From Undibacterium_A arcticum (GTDB taxonomy: Bacteria > Pseudomonadota > Gammaproteobacteria > Burkholderiales > Burkholderiaceae_D): DNA of 64,000 bases. Positions 17,334-25,580 of the stretch are shown piece by piece. Numbering within the stretch: the first letter of the stretch is position 1; each line of letters starts with the position of its first letter. The stretch is from NCBI RefSeq assembly GCF_042660705.1, contig NZ_JBHSUQ010000001.1, one strand, 5' to 3'. The notes beneath the pieces were generated by a model that had not been told where the DNA came from, ran no database searches, and saw only the letters and a list, made by a program, of their open reading frames with translations. The translations under genes were made by a program, and so were the position numbers.

Positions 17334-18518
17334 TTGAACCACCAAAAAATGCATCCGAAAGAGCATCAAACAACATCGCTGGCATTGTTTTGCAAAGTCG
17401 TTGATAACTATGGCGACATTGGGATTTGCTGGCGTTTGGCACGGCAACTGGAGCAGGAACATGGCATCGCCGTCACCTTGTGGGTGGACGATTTGCAGAG
17501 TTTTCAGCGGATTTGTCCAGAAGTCGCTATCGACCGCGAGGCACAACAGATCGGTACTGTGACGGTGCGCTATTGGCGCGATCAAAACGGCGTGTTTGCG
17601 GCCAGTGATGTGGCCGATATCGTGATTGAGTTTTTTGCCTGTGACATACCGCCTGCGTATATTGCGGCGATGGCAGAGCGTACACCTCATCCAGTGTGGC
17701 TGAATCTGGAAGGCCTTAGCGCGGAAGCATGGGTGGAGGGTTGCCATACATTATCGTCGCCTCATCCATCGCTGTCTTTGACAAAGTATTTTTTCTTTCC
17801 TGGCTTTACCAGCAAAACTGGCGGTCTGCTGCTCGAATCTGGATTGCAACAACAGCGCCAGACATTTCAACATGATCAAGCTGCAATGGCAGCTTTTCTC
17901 GGGCAATTTGGCGTCACGCCAGCAGAGATGGCATTCCTGAAGGTCTCCTTGTTTTGCTATCCGCAGGCACCGGTTTCGGCATTATTTCATGCATGGCAAA
18001 GCAGTGACACAGCGATTATCTGCCTGGTGCCAGAAGGTATTGCTGTCGATGCAGTGCAAGCATTTATAGGTGGTACAGGGCAAGCTGCGAAGGCGGGAGC
18101 AACAGCAACCCGCGATGCATTAACCGTGCGTGTGCTGCCCTTTATTCCCCAGCCTGACTACGACAAACTGTTATGGGCATGCGATCTCAATTTTGTGCGG
18201 GGAGAAGACTCCTTCGTCCGCGCACAGTGGGCGGGCAAACCTTTTATCTGGCATATCTACCCACAAGACAAAGACTTGCATCATCTTAAATTGAACGCAT
18301 TTTTGCAGTGCTATGCAGCAAAAACAGAGAGCTTGATCGAATTCTCTTTAGGCTGGAATGCTGCCACGAAAACAGCAGTTGATTGGGCCGCGATATGGCC
18401 ACTGCTTGAAGCCGATATGCAAAAAATTGCCATCATGTCCATGGATTGGCAGCGCCAGTTGTTGGCAAATGGCGACTTGGCATCCAATTTACTGAAGTTT
18501 GCCGAAACAGTTCGGTAA
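17334..18518 (+). CDS. earP: EF-P arginine rhamnosyltransferase EarP
   Basis: 394 residues of the EarP (DUF2331) family. Transfers rhamnose from dTDP-L-rhamnose to Arg32 of EF-P, inverting the anomeric centre. Seen: FCKVVDNYGDIGICWRLARQ with the catalytic/acceptor-site Asp residues of the DNYGD loop, a GT-B-like C-terminal donor site with NFVRGEDSFVRAQWAGKPFI and WHIYPQDKDLHHLKLNAF. An alternative start lies at 17349. GC and codon use (roughly 42-47% in the lines sampled) are clearly below those of flanking genes. Directly upstream of efp, its substrate. Confidence 0.95.
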   Translation: MNHQKMHPKEHQTTSLALFCKVVDNYGDIGICWRLARQLEQEHGIAVTLWVDDLQSFQRICPEVAIDREAQQIGTVTVRYWRDQNGVFAASDVADIVIEFFACDIPPAYIAAMAERTPHPVWLNLEGLSAEAWVEGCHTLSSPHPSLSLTKYFFFPGFTSKTGGLLLESGLQQQRQTFQHDQAAMAAFLGQFGVTPAEMAFLKVSLFCYPQAPVSALFHAWQSSDTAIICLVPEGIAVDAVQAFIGGTGQAAKAGATATRDALTVRVLPFIPQPDYDKLLWACDLNFVRGEDSFVRAQWAGKPFIWHIYPQDKDLHHLKLNAFLQCYAAKTESLIEFSLGWNAATKTAVDWAAIWPLLEADMQKIAIMSMDWQRQLLANGDLASNLLKFAETVR

Positions 18519-18657
18519 GGGATATTCAAAAATGGGTTAAAATATACGGCTAATTTTTAACGCATTTTAAAATTCAATCAAACGTTGGCTTGCGGTGCTT
18601 TTTGCCAGTAGGCTACAGATGATTTTTATGTAACCTACTTCTTTACGTATATTCGCT

Positions 18658-19233
18658 ATGAAACCTGCAAAAGAAATTCGTGTTGGCAACATTATTATGG
18701 TCGACAGCAAGCCTATGATCATCTTGCGCTCTGATGTCAATGGCTCGAGCCGCACGGGCTTCACCTATAAGTGGAAGATGAAAAATCTTTTGACAAATAG
18801 TCCTCAGGAAAACGTTTTCCGTGGCGACGACAAGTTCGATGTGGTTGTTCTCGATAAAAAAGCTGTGACTTATTCTTATTTCGCTGATCCGCTGTATGTG
18901 TTCATGGACACCGACTACGAACAGTATGAAATTGAAGGCGAGAACCTGGGTGATGCGCTGAACTACCTGAAAGATGGCATGGAGTGCGAAGCTGTTTTTT
19001 ACGACGGCAAAGCAATTTCCGTTGAACTGCCAACGACGATCGTTCGCCAAATTGTTTACTCGGAACCTGCAGTGAAGGGCAATACTTCGGGCAACGTATT
19101 GAAAGAAGCCAAGATTGAAAATGCAATCGAAGCGCATCGCCACACAGTTCAAGTGCCACTGTTTGTCAGCCAAGATGACATGATTGAAATTGATACGCGT
19201 ACCAACGAATACAAAAAAATAGTACGCAACTAA
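18658..19233 (+). CDS. efp: Elongation factor P, Arg32 type
   Basis: 191 residues. Three beta-barrel domains; the modification loop NGSSRTGFTYKWKMKNLL puts Arg at position 32, the residue rhamnosylated by EarP. There is no Lys34-type motif, consistent with the absence of epmA/B here. The C-terminal domain ends QDDMIEIDTRTNEYKK. EF-P relieves ribosome stalling at polyproline. Low GC (about 40-45%) compared with neighbours. Followed by a strong terminator. Confidence 0.97.
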   Translation: MKPAKEIRVGNIIMVDSKPMIILRSDVNGSSRTGFTYKWKMKNLLTNSPQENVFRGDDKFDVVVLDKKAVTYSYFADPLYVFMDTDYEQYEIEGENLGDALNYLKDGMECEAVFYDGKAISVELPTTIVRQIVYSEPAVKGNTSGNVLKEAKIENAIEAHRHTVQVPLFVSQDDMIEIDTRTNEYKKIVRN

Positions 19234-19247
19234 TTTCACCTGTGACT

Positions 19248-19280
19248 AAAAACGCTGCCGATTTTCCGCAGCGTTTTTTT
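19248..19280 (+). terminator. Intrinsic terminator after efp
   Basis: AAAAACGCTGC/GCAGCGTTTTTTTT hairpin with a T-run, 15 bp past the efp stop; also usable on the - strand. Confidence 0.9.
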
Positions 19281-19370
19281 TCGCCCATCTGCCGGAAAAA
19301 CACCGGTTCCGGACCACGGCGCCAGGTGTCGAACATACCCCACTATCACCCCTACATCCGACTGAAACGT

Positions 19371-19457
19371 CAGGCGCCAGCAAACACCTATATCGCCATA
19401 GTTATCGGCGACGCTGCAGAACAGGGCGAGCGTTTGAGGACCGGCCATGGAATCCAT
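19371..19457 (-). pseudogene. earP: Remnant of a second earP (first 29 codons)
   Basis: On the - strand, a frame starting at 19457 reads MDSMAGPQTLALFCSVADNY then GDIGVCWRL, a near match to the EarP N-terminus (ALFCKVVDNYGDIGICWRLA in the intact gene), including the DNYGD loop. After CWRL (19371) homology stops; the frame runs into unrelated residues and ends at 19236. The codons differ from the intact earP, so this is not a recent duplicate. It has the opposite orientation to the intact pair and lies just past efp. Confidence 0.75.
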
Positions 19458-19647
19458 TATTTCATTTCATCGGCCGCACAAACAAGAGTGGTATGTTGGG
19501 GCGAACTGCTTGTCGCGCCTTGCAGGTCACGGCCGGTATCGATACGCCGGCCTGATTGTGCCGGGAGCGTCGGAGATGGATGGCAAAAATCATTGGCATG
19601 TGCCGCTCTGAATAAGCAATACCGACCGATTTCGAGCACACATAAAA

Positions 19648-19673
19648 AAACGCCACGCAAAAGCGTGGCGTTT
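19648..19673 (-). terminator. Intrinsic terminator after tRNA-Glu 1
   Basis: AAACGCCACGC/GCGTGGCGTTT hairpin followed on the - strand by a seven-base T run, 5 bp past the tRNA 3' end. Confidence 0.85.
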
Positions 19674-19678
19674 AGTAT

Positions 19679-19754
19679 TGGCGTCCCCAACGAGATTCGA
19701 ACTCGTGTACTCACCGTGAAAGGGTGATGTCCTAGGCCTCTAGACGATGGGGAC
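19679..19754 (-). tRNA. tRNA-Glu(TTC)
   Basis: 76 nt on the - strand. Acceptor GTCCCCA pairs with TGGGGAC, encoded CCA end, anticodon loop CTTTCAC giving TTC, T-loop TTCGAAT. Identical in sequence to the copy at 19860-19935. Confidence 0.97.
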
Positions 19755-19823
19755 AGAAACTGTCCGTGCTACAAGTACACGCAGGTACTGTTGATGCCTT
19801 GCATACCTTGTAAGCCGGAATAA

Positions 19824-19852
19824 AAAGCCCTGATTAAATCAATCAGGGCTTT
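19824..19852 (-). terminator. Intrinsic terminator after tRNA-Glu 2
   Basis: AAAGCCCTGATT/AATCAGGGCTTT hairpin, T-run on the - strand, between the two tRNA-Glu copies. Confidence 0.8.
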
Positions 19853-19859
19853 ATAAATC

Positions 19860-19935
19860 TGGCGTCCCCAACGAGATTCGAACTCGTGTACTCACCGTGA
19901 AAGGGTGATGTCCTAGGCCTCTAGACGATGGGGAC
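19860..19935 (-). tRNA. tRNA-Glu(TTC)
   Basis: Second identical 76-nt tRNA-Glu with encoded CCA. The tandem copies have unrelated spacer sequences and each has its own terminator. Confidence 0.97.
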
Positions 19936-20010
19936 ATTGTTCTGTCCAAACTACTAGCCTACAGCGAACCTACAGATTTTCTGCTAAACCACGTTGAACT
20001 GCTGTGGTGC

Positions 20011-20086
<76 letters not shown>

Positions 20087-20145
20087 CAGTGCAGAAGCGA
20101 AATTATAGCAAAGATTTTTGCTTCCTGTAAATGCGCTTTTTGAAT

Positions 20146-21540
20146 TTATCCAAGATATTTTGCCAGGCGCGCCAAAACCGTATCGCGACCGAACAATTCC
20201 AGCACCGCGTCAATCGATGGTGTTTGCAATTGTCCGGTGATGATCAAACGCAGCGGCATCGCCATCTGCGGCATCTTCAGTTGGTGCGCGGCCAGCACTT
20301 CTTTCAGCATCGGCGTCAGTGCATCCTTCTTCCATTCGACCGACTGGCAGCGCTCGGCATAGTCGGCGAGCGCCGGCTTGATCGCATCCGTCAGATGCTG
20401 TGCCAGCAGTGTCGCGTCGGGTGCCGGTTGGCGGTAGAACAGCATCGCGGCGGCGGCCAGTTCATTGACGGTATTCGCACGCTCTTTCATCAGGCCAATG
20501 ACCGCGGCCAGATCGGGGGCGCCGTCAAACTGCGCACCTTCTTTTTCCATCAGCGGCCGCGCCAATGCTGCCAGGCGGTTGTTATCTGCCTGTTTGATAT
20601 AGTGGTTGTTGACCCAGGCCAGCTTTTCCGGATTGAACTGGGCTGGCGACTTCGACAGATGACCGAGGTCGAACCACGCGCAGAACTGCTCCATTGAAAA
20701 CAGCTCGTCGTCACCGTGTCCCCAACCGAGACGGGCCAGATAATTGAGCATCGCCTCCGGCAAATATCCCTGGGCCGGATAGTCCATCACGCTGACCGCG
20801 CCGTGGCGCTTGGACAGTTTCTCGCCATCAGTGCCGAGTATCATCGGCAAGTGCCCATACAACGGCAATGGTGCGCCTAGTGCCTGCAGAATGTTGATCT
20901 GCCGCGGCGTGTTGTTGACGTGATCGTCGCCGCGGATCACGTGAGTGATGCGCATGTCCCAGTCATCGACCACGACGCAGAAGTTGTAAGTCGGCGTGCC
21001 GTCGGGTCGGGCAATCACCAGGTCGTCCAGCTCGCGATTGGCAATCGTAATGGTGCCTTTGACTACGTCGTCCCAGCTGACTTCGCCATCGAGCGGATTT
21101 TTGAAACGCACGACCGGCTTGCGGCCTTCAGGAATCGGCGGCAATACCTTGCCTGGCGCGGGGCGCCAGGTGCCGTCATAACGCGGCTTCTCGCCGGCGG
21201 CGCGCTGCTGCTCGCGCATCACTTCGACTTCTGCCGGCGAGGAATAACAGTGGTATGCGGTGCCGGCCGCCAGCATCTGGCCAATCACTTCGCGGTACCG
21301 ATCCGTCCGCTGCATCTGGTAGAACGGTCCCTCGTCGTGATGCATGCCCAGCCATTGCATGCCATCGATGATCGCCTGCACCGCTGCCGGCGTCGACCGA
21401 TCCAGATCGGTATCCTCGATTCGTAGAATAAAAGTGCCGCCGAAATGGCGGGCATAGGCCCAGGAAAACAGCGCGGTACGGGCGCCGCCAACATGAAGAT
21501 AGCCGGTGGGACTTGGGGCAAAACGGGTGCGGACGGTCAT
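20146..21540 (-). CDS. gltX: Glutamyl-tRNA synthetase
   Basis: 464 residues, class I synthetase. HIGH-type motif in FAPSPTGYLHVGGARTAL, the KMSKS equivalent in GTDGEKLSKRHGAVSVMD, and HVIRGDDHVNNTPRQINIL in the catalytic core; the C-terminal anticodon-binding helices end LARLAKYLG. Attaches Glu to tRNA-Glu. The tRNA-Ala and two tRNA-Glu genes lie directly downstream on the same strand, a functional link seen in related genomes. Confidence 0.97.
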   Translation of the reverse strand: MTVRTRFAPSPTGYLHVGGARTALFSWAYARHFGGTFILRIEDTDLDRSTPAAVQAIIDGMQWLGMHHDEGPFYQMQRTDRYREVIGQMLAAGTAYHCYSSPAEVEVMREQQRAAGEKPRYDGTWRPAPGKVLPPIPEGRKPVVRFKNPLDGEVSWDDVVKGTITIANRELDDLVIARPDGTPTYNFCVVVDDWDMRITHVIRGDDHVNNTPRQINILQALGAPLPLYGHLPMILGTDGEKLSKRHGAVSVMDYPAQGYLPEAMLNYLARLGWGHGDDELFSMEQFCAWFDLGHLSKSPAQFNPEKLAWVNNHYIKQADNNRLAALARPLMEKEGAQFDGAPDLAAVIGLMKERANTVNELAAAAMLFYRQPAPDATLLAQHLTDAIKPALADYAERCQSVEWKKDALTPMLKEVLAAHQLKMPQMAMPLRLIITGQLQTPSIDAVLELFGRDTVLARLAKYLG

Positions 21541-21629
21541 GGCAAAGAAAAACAGCCTTGGATATCCAAAGCCGTTATAGATAAAAACGCCATTTTACCG
21601 CGTTGACTGCGTCGATGGCAGTGCGCGAA

Positions 21630-22475
21630 TTAGGCGACCCGCAATCGGTCATCCAGCAACTGCGGCTCGAATACCAGTCTTTCCTTGCCGGTCAACAACA
21701 GAAAATGCTTGCCGGTACAGCGCGCCAGCAGCGACATGTTCAGCTTTTGGGCCACCGCATGTCCCATTTGCGTCGTGCCGGAGCGCGACAGCAGGAACGG
21801 AATACCCATCTGCGCACCCTTGATGACCATTTCCGACGTCAGGCGCCCGGTGGTATAGAACACCTTGTCTGCGCCGTCGATTTCGTCGAGCCACATTTTG
21901 CCGGCAATCGCATCGACCGCATTGTGACGACCCACATCCTCGACAAAATACAGCATCTCGCCATTAGCTGAAAACAGCGCACAGCCGTGCACCGAGCCGG
22001 CCTGCTTGTAGATTGACTGCTGGAGGCGAATCGTGTCGACGATGCGGTACAGGGTCGATTGCGTTAGCCGCGCAGCGTCCGGCAGCACGATGCTATCGAC
22101 GTCGTCCATCAGCCCGCCGAATACCGAGCCCTGACCGCAACCGGTGGTGACGATGCGTCTGGAGGTACGCTCTTCGATCCGGTCGACGCCGTTGCGCGTG
22201 GTGACGGCGACCGATTCCACCTCCCAGTCCACCTGGATAGCGGCGATCTCATCGAGCGTCGCGACAAAGCGCTGATTGCGCAGATAACCCAAGGTCAGCG
22301 CTTCCGGCGCACCGCCGAGCGTCATCAACGTGACCAGCTCGCGCTTGTCGAGATAGACCGTCAACGGGCGTTCGGCTGGGATCGCGATAGTCGACAAGCG
22401 GCCGCGCTCGTCGATCGCCTCCACTTCGGTGGTAAGCGGTACCGCGCTTTTGCTGAGTTGCGGATGATAGCCCAT
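21630..22475 (-). CDS. fdhD: Formate dehydrogenase sulfurtransferase FdhD
   Basis: 281 residues, full length. FdhD passes persulfide sulfur from IscS to the Mo-bis-PGD cofactor so formate dehydrogenase becomes active. The conserved loop is TTGCGQGSVFGGLMDD: the first Cys of the usual C-x-x-C is present and the second is replaced, as in a subset of family members. Other marks are GALFSANG-like ALFSANGEMLYFVEDVGRHNAVD and LTSEMVIKGAQMGIPFLLSR. Last gene of the formate dehydrogenase operon. Confidence 0.95.
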   Translation of the reverse strand: MGYHPQLSKSAVPLTTEVEAIDERGRLSTIAIPAERPLTVYLDKRELVTLMTLGGAPEALTLGYLRNQRFVATLDEIAAIQVDWEVESVAVTTRNGVDRIEERTSRRIVTTGCGQGSVFGGLMDDVDSIVLPDAARLTQSTLYRIVDTIRLQQSIYKQAGSVHGCALFSANGEMLYFVEDVGRHNAVDAIAGKMWLDEIDGADKVFYTTGRLTSEMVIKGAQMGIPFLLSRSGTTQMGHAVAQKLNMSLLARCTGKHFLLLTGKERLVFEPQLLDDRLRVA

Positions 22476-22484
22476 GGCCGGAGA

Positions 22485-23003
22485 TCAGCTCTTGACGATC
22501 ACACCGCACGCGATACGCGCACCGGAATTGCCGGTCGGCTGCGTTTTGAAATCGTCCGGATCGCGATGCACGATCAAGCCACGGCCGACTATGCTGGCCG
22601 CTCCGGCGCTGACGGTAGGGCCGCTGACTTCAAATGTGGCGCTGGCACGACCGTTGGCATCGGCTTTCAGGCTGGGTAGATCGCCGGCATGATGTTCGGC
22701 CGTCGCGTATTGGCCGTGCGGCTTGGCGGACGGATTGAAATGGCCGCCGGCGCTGGTGCCGTCGGGCGCGCTGCAATCGCCCTTCTCGTGGATGTGGAAG
22801 CCGTGCTCGGCATCGGGTTTCAGACCGCTCACGTCGACGGTTACTGCCACCCTGTCACCTTGCTGACGGAAGCTTACGTTGCCCTCGGCCTGACTACCGC
22901 TGCGCGGCATCAATTGAGCGGTGGCGGATTCGCCGGCCGGTCCCATCGACGCACATCCCGCCAATACGCTCAAGACCGCTAAGCCAACAAGTTTGTTTTT
23001 CAT
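22485..23003 (-). CDS. sodC: Cu,Zn superoxide dismutase, lipoprotein
   Basis: 172 residues with a lipobox (VLSVLAGCASM), so probably anchored to a membrane facing the periplasm. Copper and zinc ligands are in HGFHIHEKGDCS, SAGGHFNPSAKPHG and EHHAGDLPSL; the conserved end LIVHRDPDDFKTQP and GNSGARIACGVI carries the second disulfide Cys. Removes periplasmic superoxide. Starts at the ATG ending 23003 rather than the upstream frame start at 23018. It sits inside the formate dehydrogenase operon, 9 bp ahead of fdhD. Confidence 0.94.
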   Translation of the reverse strand: MKNKLVGLAVLSVLAGCASMGPAGESATAQLMPRSGSQAEGNVSFRQQGDRVAVTVDVSGLKPDAEHGFHIHEKGDCSAPDGTSAGGHFNPSAKPHGQYATAEHHAGDLPSLKADANGRASATFEVSGPTVSAGAASIVGRGLIVHRDPDDFKTQPTGNSGARIACGVIVKS

Positions 23004-23030
23004 TTGCAAATCTCTCAAATCGGTAATTTA

Positions 23031-23390
23031 TCAGGGTTTCTTTGCAATCGATTGTGGCGCCGGCATTGCTGGCGCCGCTGTGCTAGTCACTGTGCTCACG
23101 GCGCTTGCAGACACATAGGGACCGGGATCGGCGCAGGGAGAAATACCTTCGGCAGCGCTGGCCGATTTGCCGGTCGCCTTCAAATAGCCAGCGGCGGTCT
23201 TGTCCTGGACCAGACACAGTTGGTACGCCGCGACCTTGTCGGACCAGGCAGATTTGGCTTTGGTTTCGGCGGCCTTGGCTTTGGCTTCATCGCTCGGCGG
23301 CGGCAGTTTTGCCGTAGCCTGCCCGATCGCCAACAAGCCGAGCAACAGGCCCGCCGGCAGACACGTCACAATCGCTGGAAATTTTTTCAT
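23031..23390 (-). CDS. Periplasmic protein of unknown function in the formate dehydrogenase operon
   Basis: 119 residues with a signal peptide (AIVTCLPAGLLLGLLAIGQA-TA), a Lys/Ala helical stretch (SDEAKAKAAETKAKSAWSDK), two Cys (LCLVQDK and SPCADPG) that could form a disulfide, and an Ala/Pro-rich tail. No known family recognised. Start at 23390 preceded by GAGGATC. Between fdhC-like gamma and sodC, so likely cotranscribed. Confidence 0.65.
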   Translation of the reverse strand: MKKFPAIVTCLPAGLLLGLLAIGQATAKLPPPSDEAKAKAAETKAKSAWSDKVAAYQLCLVQDKTAAGYLKATGKSASAAEGISPCADPGPYVSASAVSTVTSTAAPAMPAPQSIAKKP

Positions 23391-23408
23391 CGGATCCTCA
23401 CGCCGCAC

Positions 23409-24619
23409 TCAAGCTCGAGCCGGGCCAGTTGCATCATTCGCATTCGCTGCGCCCTCTGCGGTCCTCACCCGCGGCACCTTGCCGCTCTCGATATCCTGAT
23501 ACCAGAGATCGTGATGCTCCCGGGCCCATTCGTCGTCGACAAGACCGGTGGCCATCGCATCGAATGCGCCCTCCACGCCTATCGTCCCCATATAGATGTG
23601 GCCGAACGCCGCAGTGATCAGCAACACCGTGCCGACGATGTGGATGACGCTCGCAATTTGCAGGTTGCCGCGGGTGTAATCCAGACCGGGAACCAATAAG
23701 TCCAGCACCAGGCCCGAGCCGCTGACGATCAGCCCGAGCAGCGTCAAGCCACCCCAGAACCAGAGCTTCTCGCCAGCATTGAAGCGGCCGGCGCTGACGT
23801 GTGTCTTGTTGAACAGGCCGCCGAGCTTGAGCAGCCATTTCAGGTCCGCCGCTTGCGGGAAGTTGTCCTTGACGAAGGTAATGAAAGTCACCACGATCGC
23901 GACCGCAAATCGGCCCGACGAAATTGTGCAGATTCTTGCAGGCATAGGCCAGCCAGCCGAACAAGCCATGACCGAATAGCGGCATCATCACGTATTTGCC
24001 AAACAGCATGGTCAGCCCGGATACGGCCAGAACTACAAAGCTGATCGCCGTGGTCCAATGGACGGTGCGCTCGAATGAGGTAAAGCGTTCTATCAAGCGA
24101 CCAACCGGCCCCTGTTTCATTCGTAGGGGGCCGACAATCAGATACATCGCAATCACGCCAAGCGCTGCGGCGATCAACAGCCAGCCCCCGATATGCGTCA
24201 GCGGACCGTTGCGATAATTGCGCCAGGCCTCCCCTGCAGTGGTCGCGTGCGGCTGTCCTGGAAACTGGGCTTTGGGCTGAATCAGTACACCTGCCTCGAG
24301 CGCCGGCAGGCTGGAATAATTCTTGCCGCCCTGCTTGATGATGCGGTAAGTCGGCGCCAGGTTGCCCGGCTGGTCCCTGGTGCGCTCGGCCTGATTCTGC
24401 TTCAGGATGTCGATCGATTCGATCGACTGCAGCGGCTGCGACGCTTGGGCAGGCTGGCTATCTTGGGTTGTGGCCGGGGCTGGTTGTGCTGTTGGTGGTG
24501 CAGGATTGACGGCAGCCGACTTGGCCGCGTCATCATATTGTGCCAGCGCGACATCGGCCGCCAATGTCATCAGCGCACCGAGCGATACGCCGAGGGCAAG
24601 ACCGCCAATCCACTTTCAT
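23409..24619 (-). CDS. fdoI: Formate dehydrogenase gamma subunit, cytochrome b556 (two frameshifts)
   Basis: About 402 residues once repaired. Signal peptide (LALGVSLGALMTLAADVALA), a Pro/Gln-rich periplasmic segment, then a four-helix membrane domain with heme His residues (RTVHWTTAISFVVLAVSG; CKNLHNFVGP; YMGTIG). It takes electrons from the beta subunit to quinone. One extra base at about 24610 (GTGGATT, after the ATG at 24619) and one extra T at about 23907-23909 (GATTTGC) split it into three frames; total length 3n+2 fits two insertions. RBS AGAGGAG is upstream. Confidence 0.88.
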
Positions 24620-24641
24620 GTCCACTCCTCTCGCGCGGCAG

Positions 24642-24902
24642 TCAGTTGACCCGGTTGTACTCGTTTTGCGATTGGGCCCGCGTGCGCAACTGGGTCTCCC
24701 ATCTGGCTTTGTCGCCCGGAGTCCAGCCAGCAGCGACGTAGGGATCCTGCGCGCCTTGCCATGGTTTGCCATCGGTCTTGTGACCGGAAGCGACTATCGA
24801 CTGGTCTTTTTCACCGCAACCGGCCAGCATGAGCAGTGCCAGCAGCGGCAGCAGCGGCAGCACAAACAGCGCCGCGCCAGCGATCGATAAAGGTCGCTTC
24901 AT
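24642..24902 (-). CDS. Small lipoprotein in the formate dehydrogenase operon
   Basis: 86 residues. Lipobox LLALLMLAGCGEKDQ gives an N-terminal acylated Cys; the mature part contains GKPWQGAQDPYVAAGWTPGD then KARWETQLRTRAQSQNEY. The start ATG overlaps the stop of the beta subunit gene as ATGA. No recognised domain; conserved placement suggests a role in assembly or anchoring of formate dehydrogenase (inference). Confidence 0.72.
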   Translation of the reverse strand: MKRPLSIAGAALFVLPLLPLLALLMLAGCGEKDQSIVASGHKTDGKPWQGAQDPYVAAGWTPGDKARWETQLRTRAQSQNEYNRVN

Positions 24903-25528
24903 GATTTTTGCTCCGTCGGTGCCTGGGCATCCGGGTGTGGCGCCTTGCCGTAAGCGGTGCCCCAACCCCAGACCTCACTGCCCTTGCCGCGCCGCACCAC
25001 GCGGTTGCGGAAAATCTCGGAGATGACATCGCCATCGCCGCCGAGCAGCGCCTTGGTGGAACACATTTCTGCACACAGCGGCAGTTTCCCTTCGGCCAGC
25101 CGATTACGACCGTATTTCTCAAATTCCACCGGCGAGCCATCGGGCTCCGGGCCACCGGCACAGAAGGTGCATTTGTCCATCTTGCCGCGCAGCCCAAACG
25201 TGCCGTTCGACGGGAATTGCGGCGCACCGAACGGACAGGCATATGAACAATAACCGCAACCGATGCAAATATCCTTGTCATGCAGCACCACACCTTCGTC
25301 GGTGCGATAGAAGCAATCAACCGGGCAGACCGCCATGCATGGCGCGTCGGAACAGTGCATGCAGGCTACCGAGATCGATTTTTCCTGCCCCACCACACCG
25401 TCATTGATCGTGACCACGCGGCGCCGGTTCACGCCCCACGGAACCTCGTGCTCGTTCTTGCAGGCGGTAACGCACGCATTGCATTCGATGCAGCGCTCCG
25501 CGTCGCAAATGAATTTCATCCTTGCCAT
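24899..25528 (-). CDS. fdoH: Formate dehydrogenase beta subunit, four [4Fe-4S] clusters
   Basis: 209 residues. Four Cys groups are visible: CIECNACVTACKNE, CMHCSDAPCMAVCPVDCF, CIGCGYCSYACPFGAP, and CTFC ... LCAEMCSTKALL. They form the iron-sulfur wire from the molybdenum subunit to cytochrome b. Unlike E. coli FdnH there is no C-terminal TM helix, so it is held through the gamma subunit. Gene order alpha-beta-lipoprotein-gamma. Confidence 0.95.
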   Translation of the reverse strand: MARMKFICDAERCIECNACVTACKNEHEVPWGVNRRRVVTINDGVVGQEKSISVACMHCSDAPCMAVCPVDCFYRTDEGVVLHDKDICIGCGYCSYACPFGAPQFPSNGTFGLRGKMDKCTFCAGGPEPDGSPVEFEKYGRNRLAEGKLPLCAEMCSTKALLGGDGDVISEIFRNRVVRRGKGSEVWGWGTAYGKAPHPDAQAPTEQKS

Positions 25529-25580
25529 TTGTTTGTCCCCTCAACAAATTGCGTTGCCGCTGCTTTGCCTAGTACGATGG

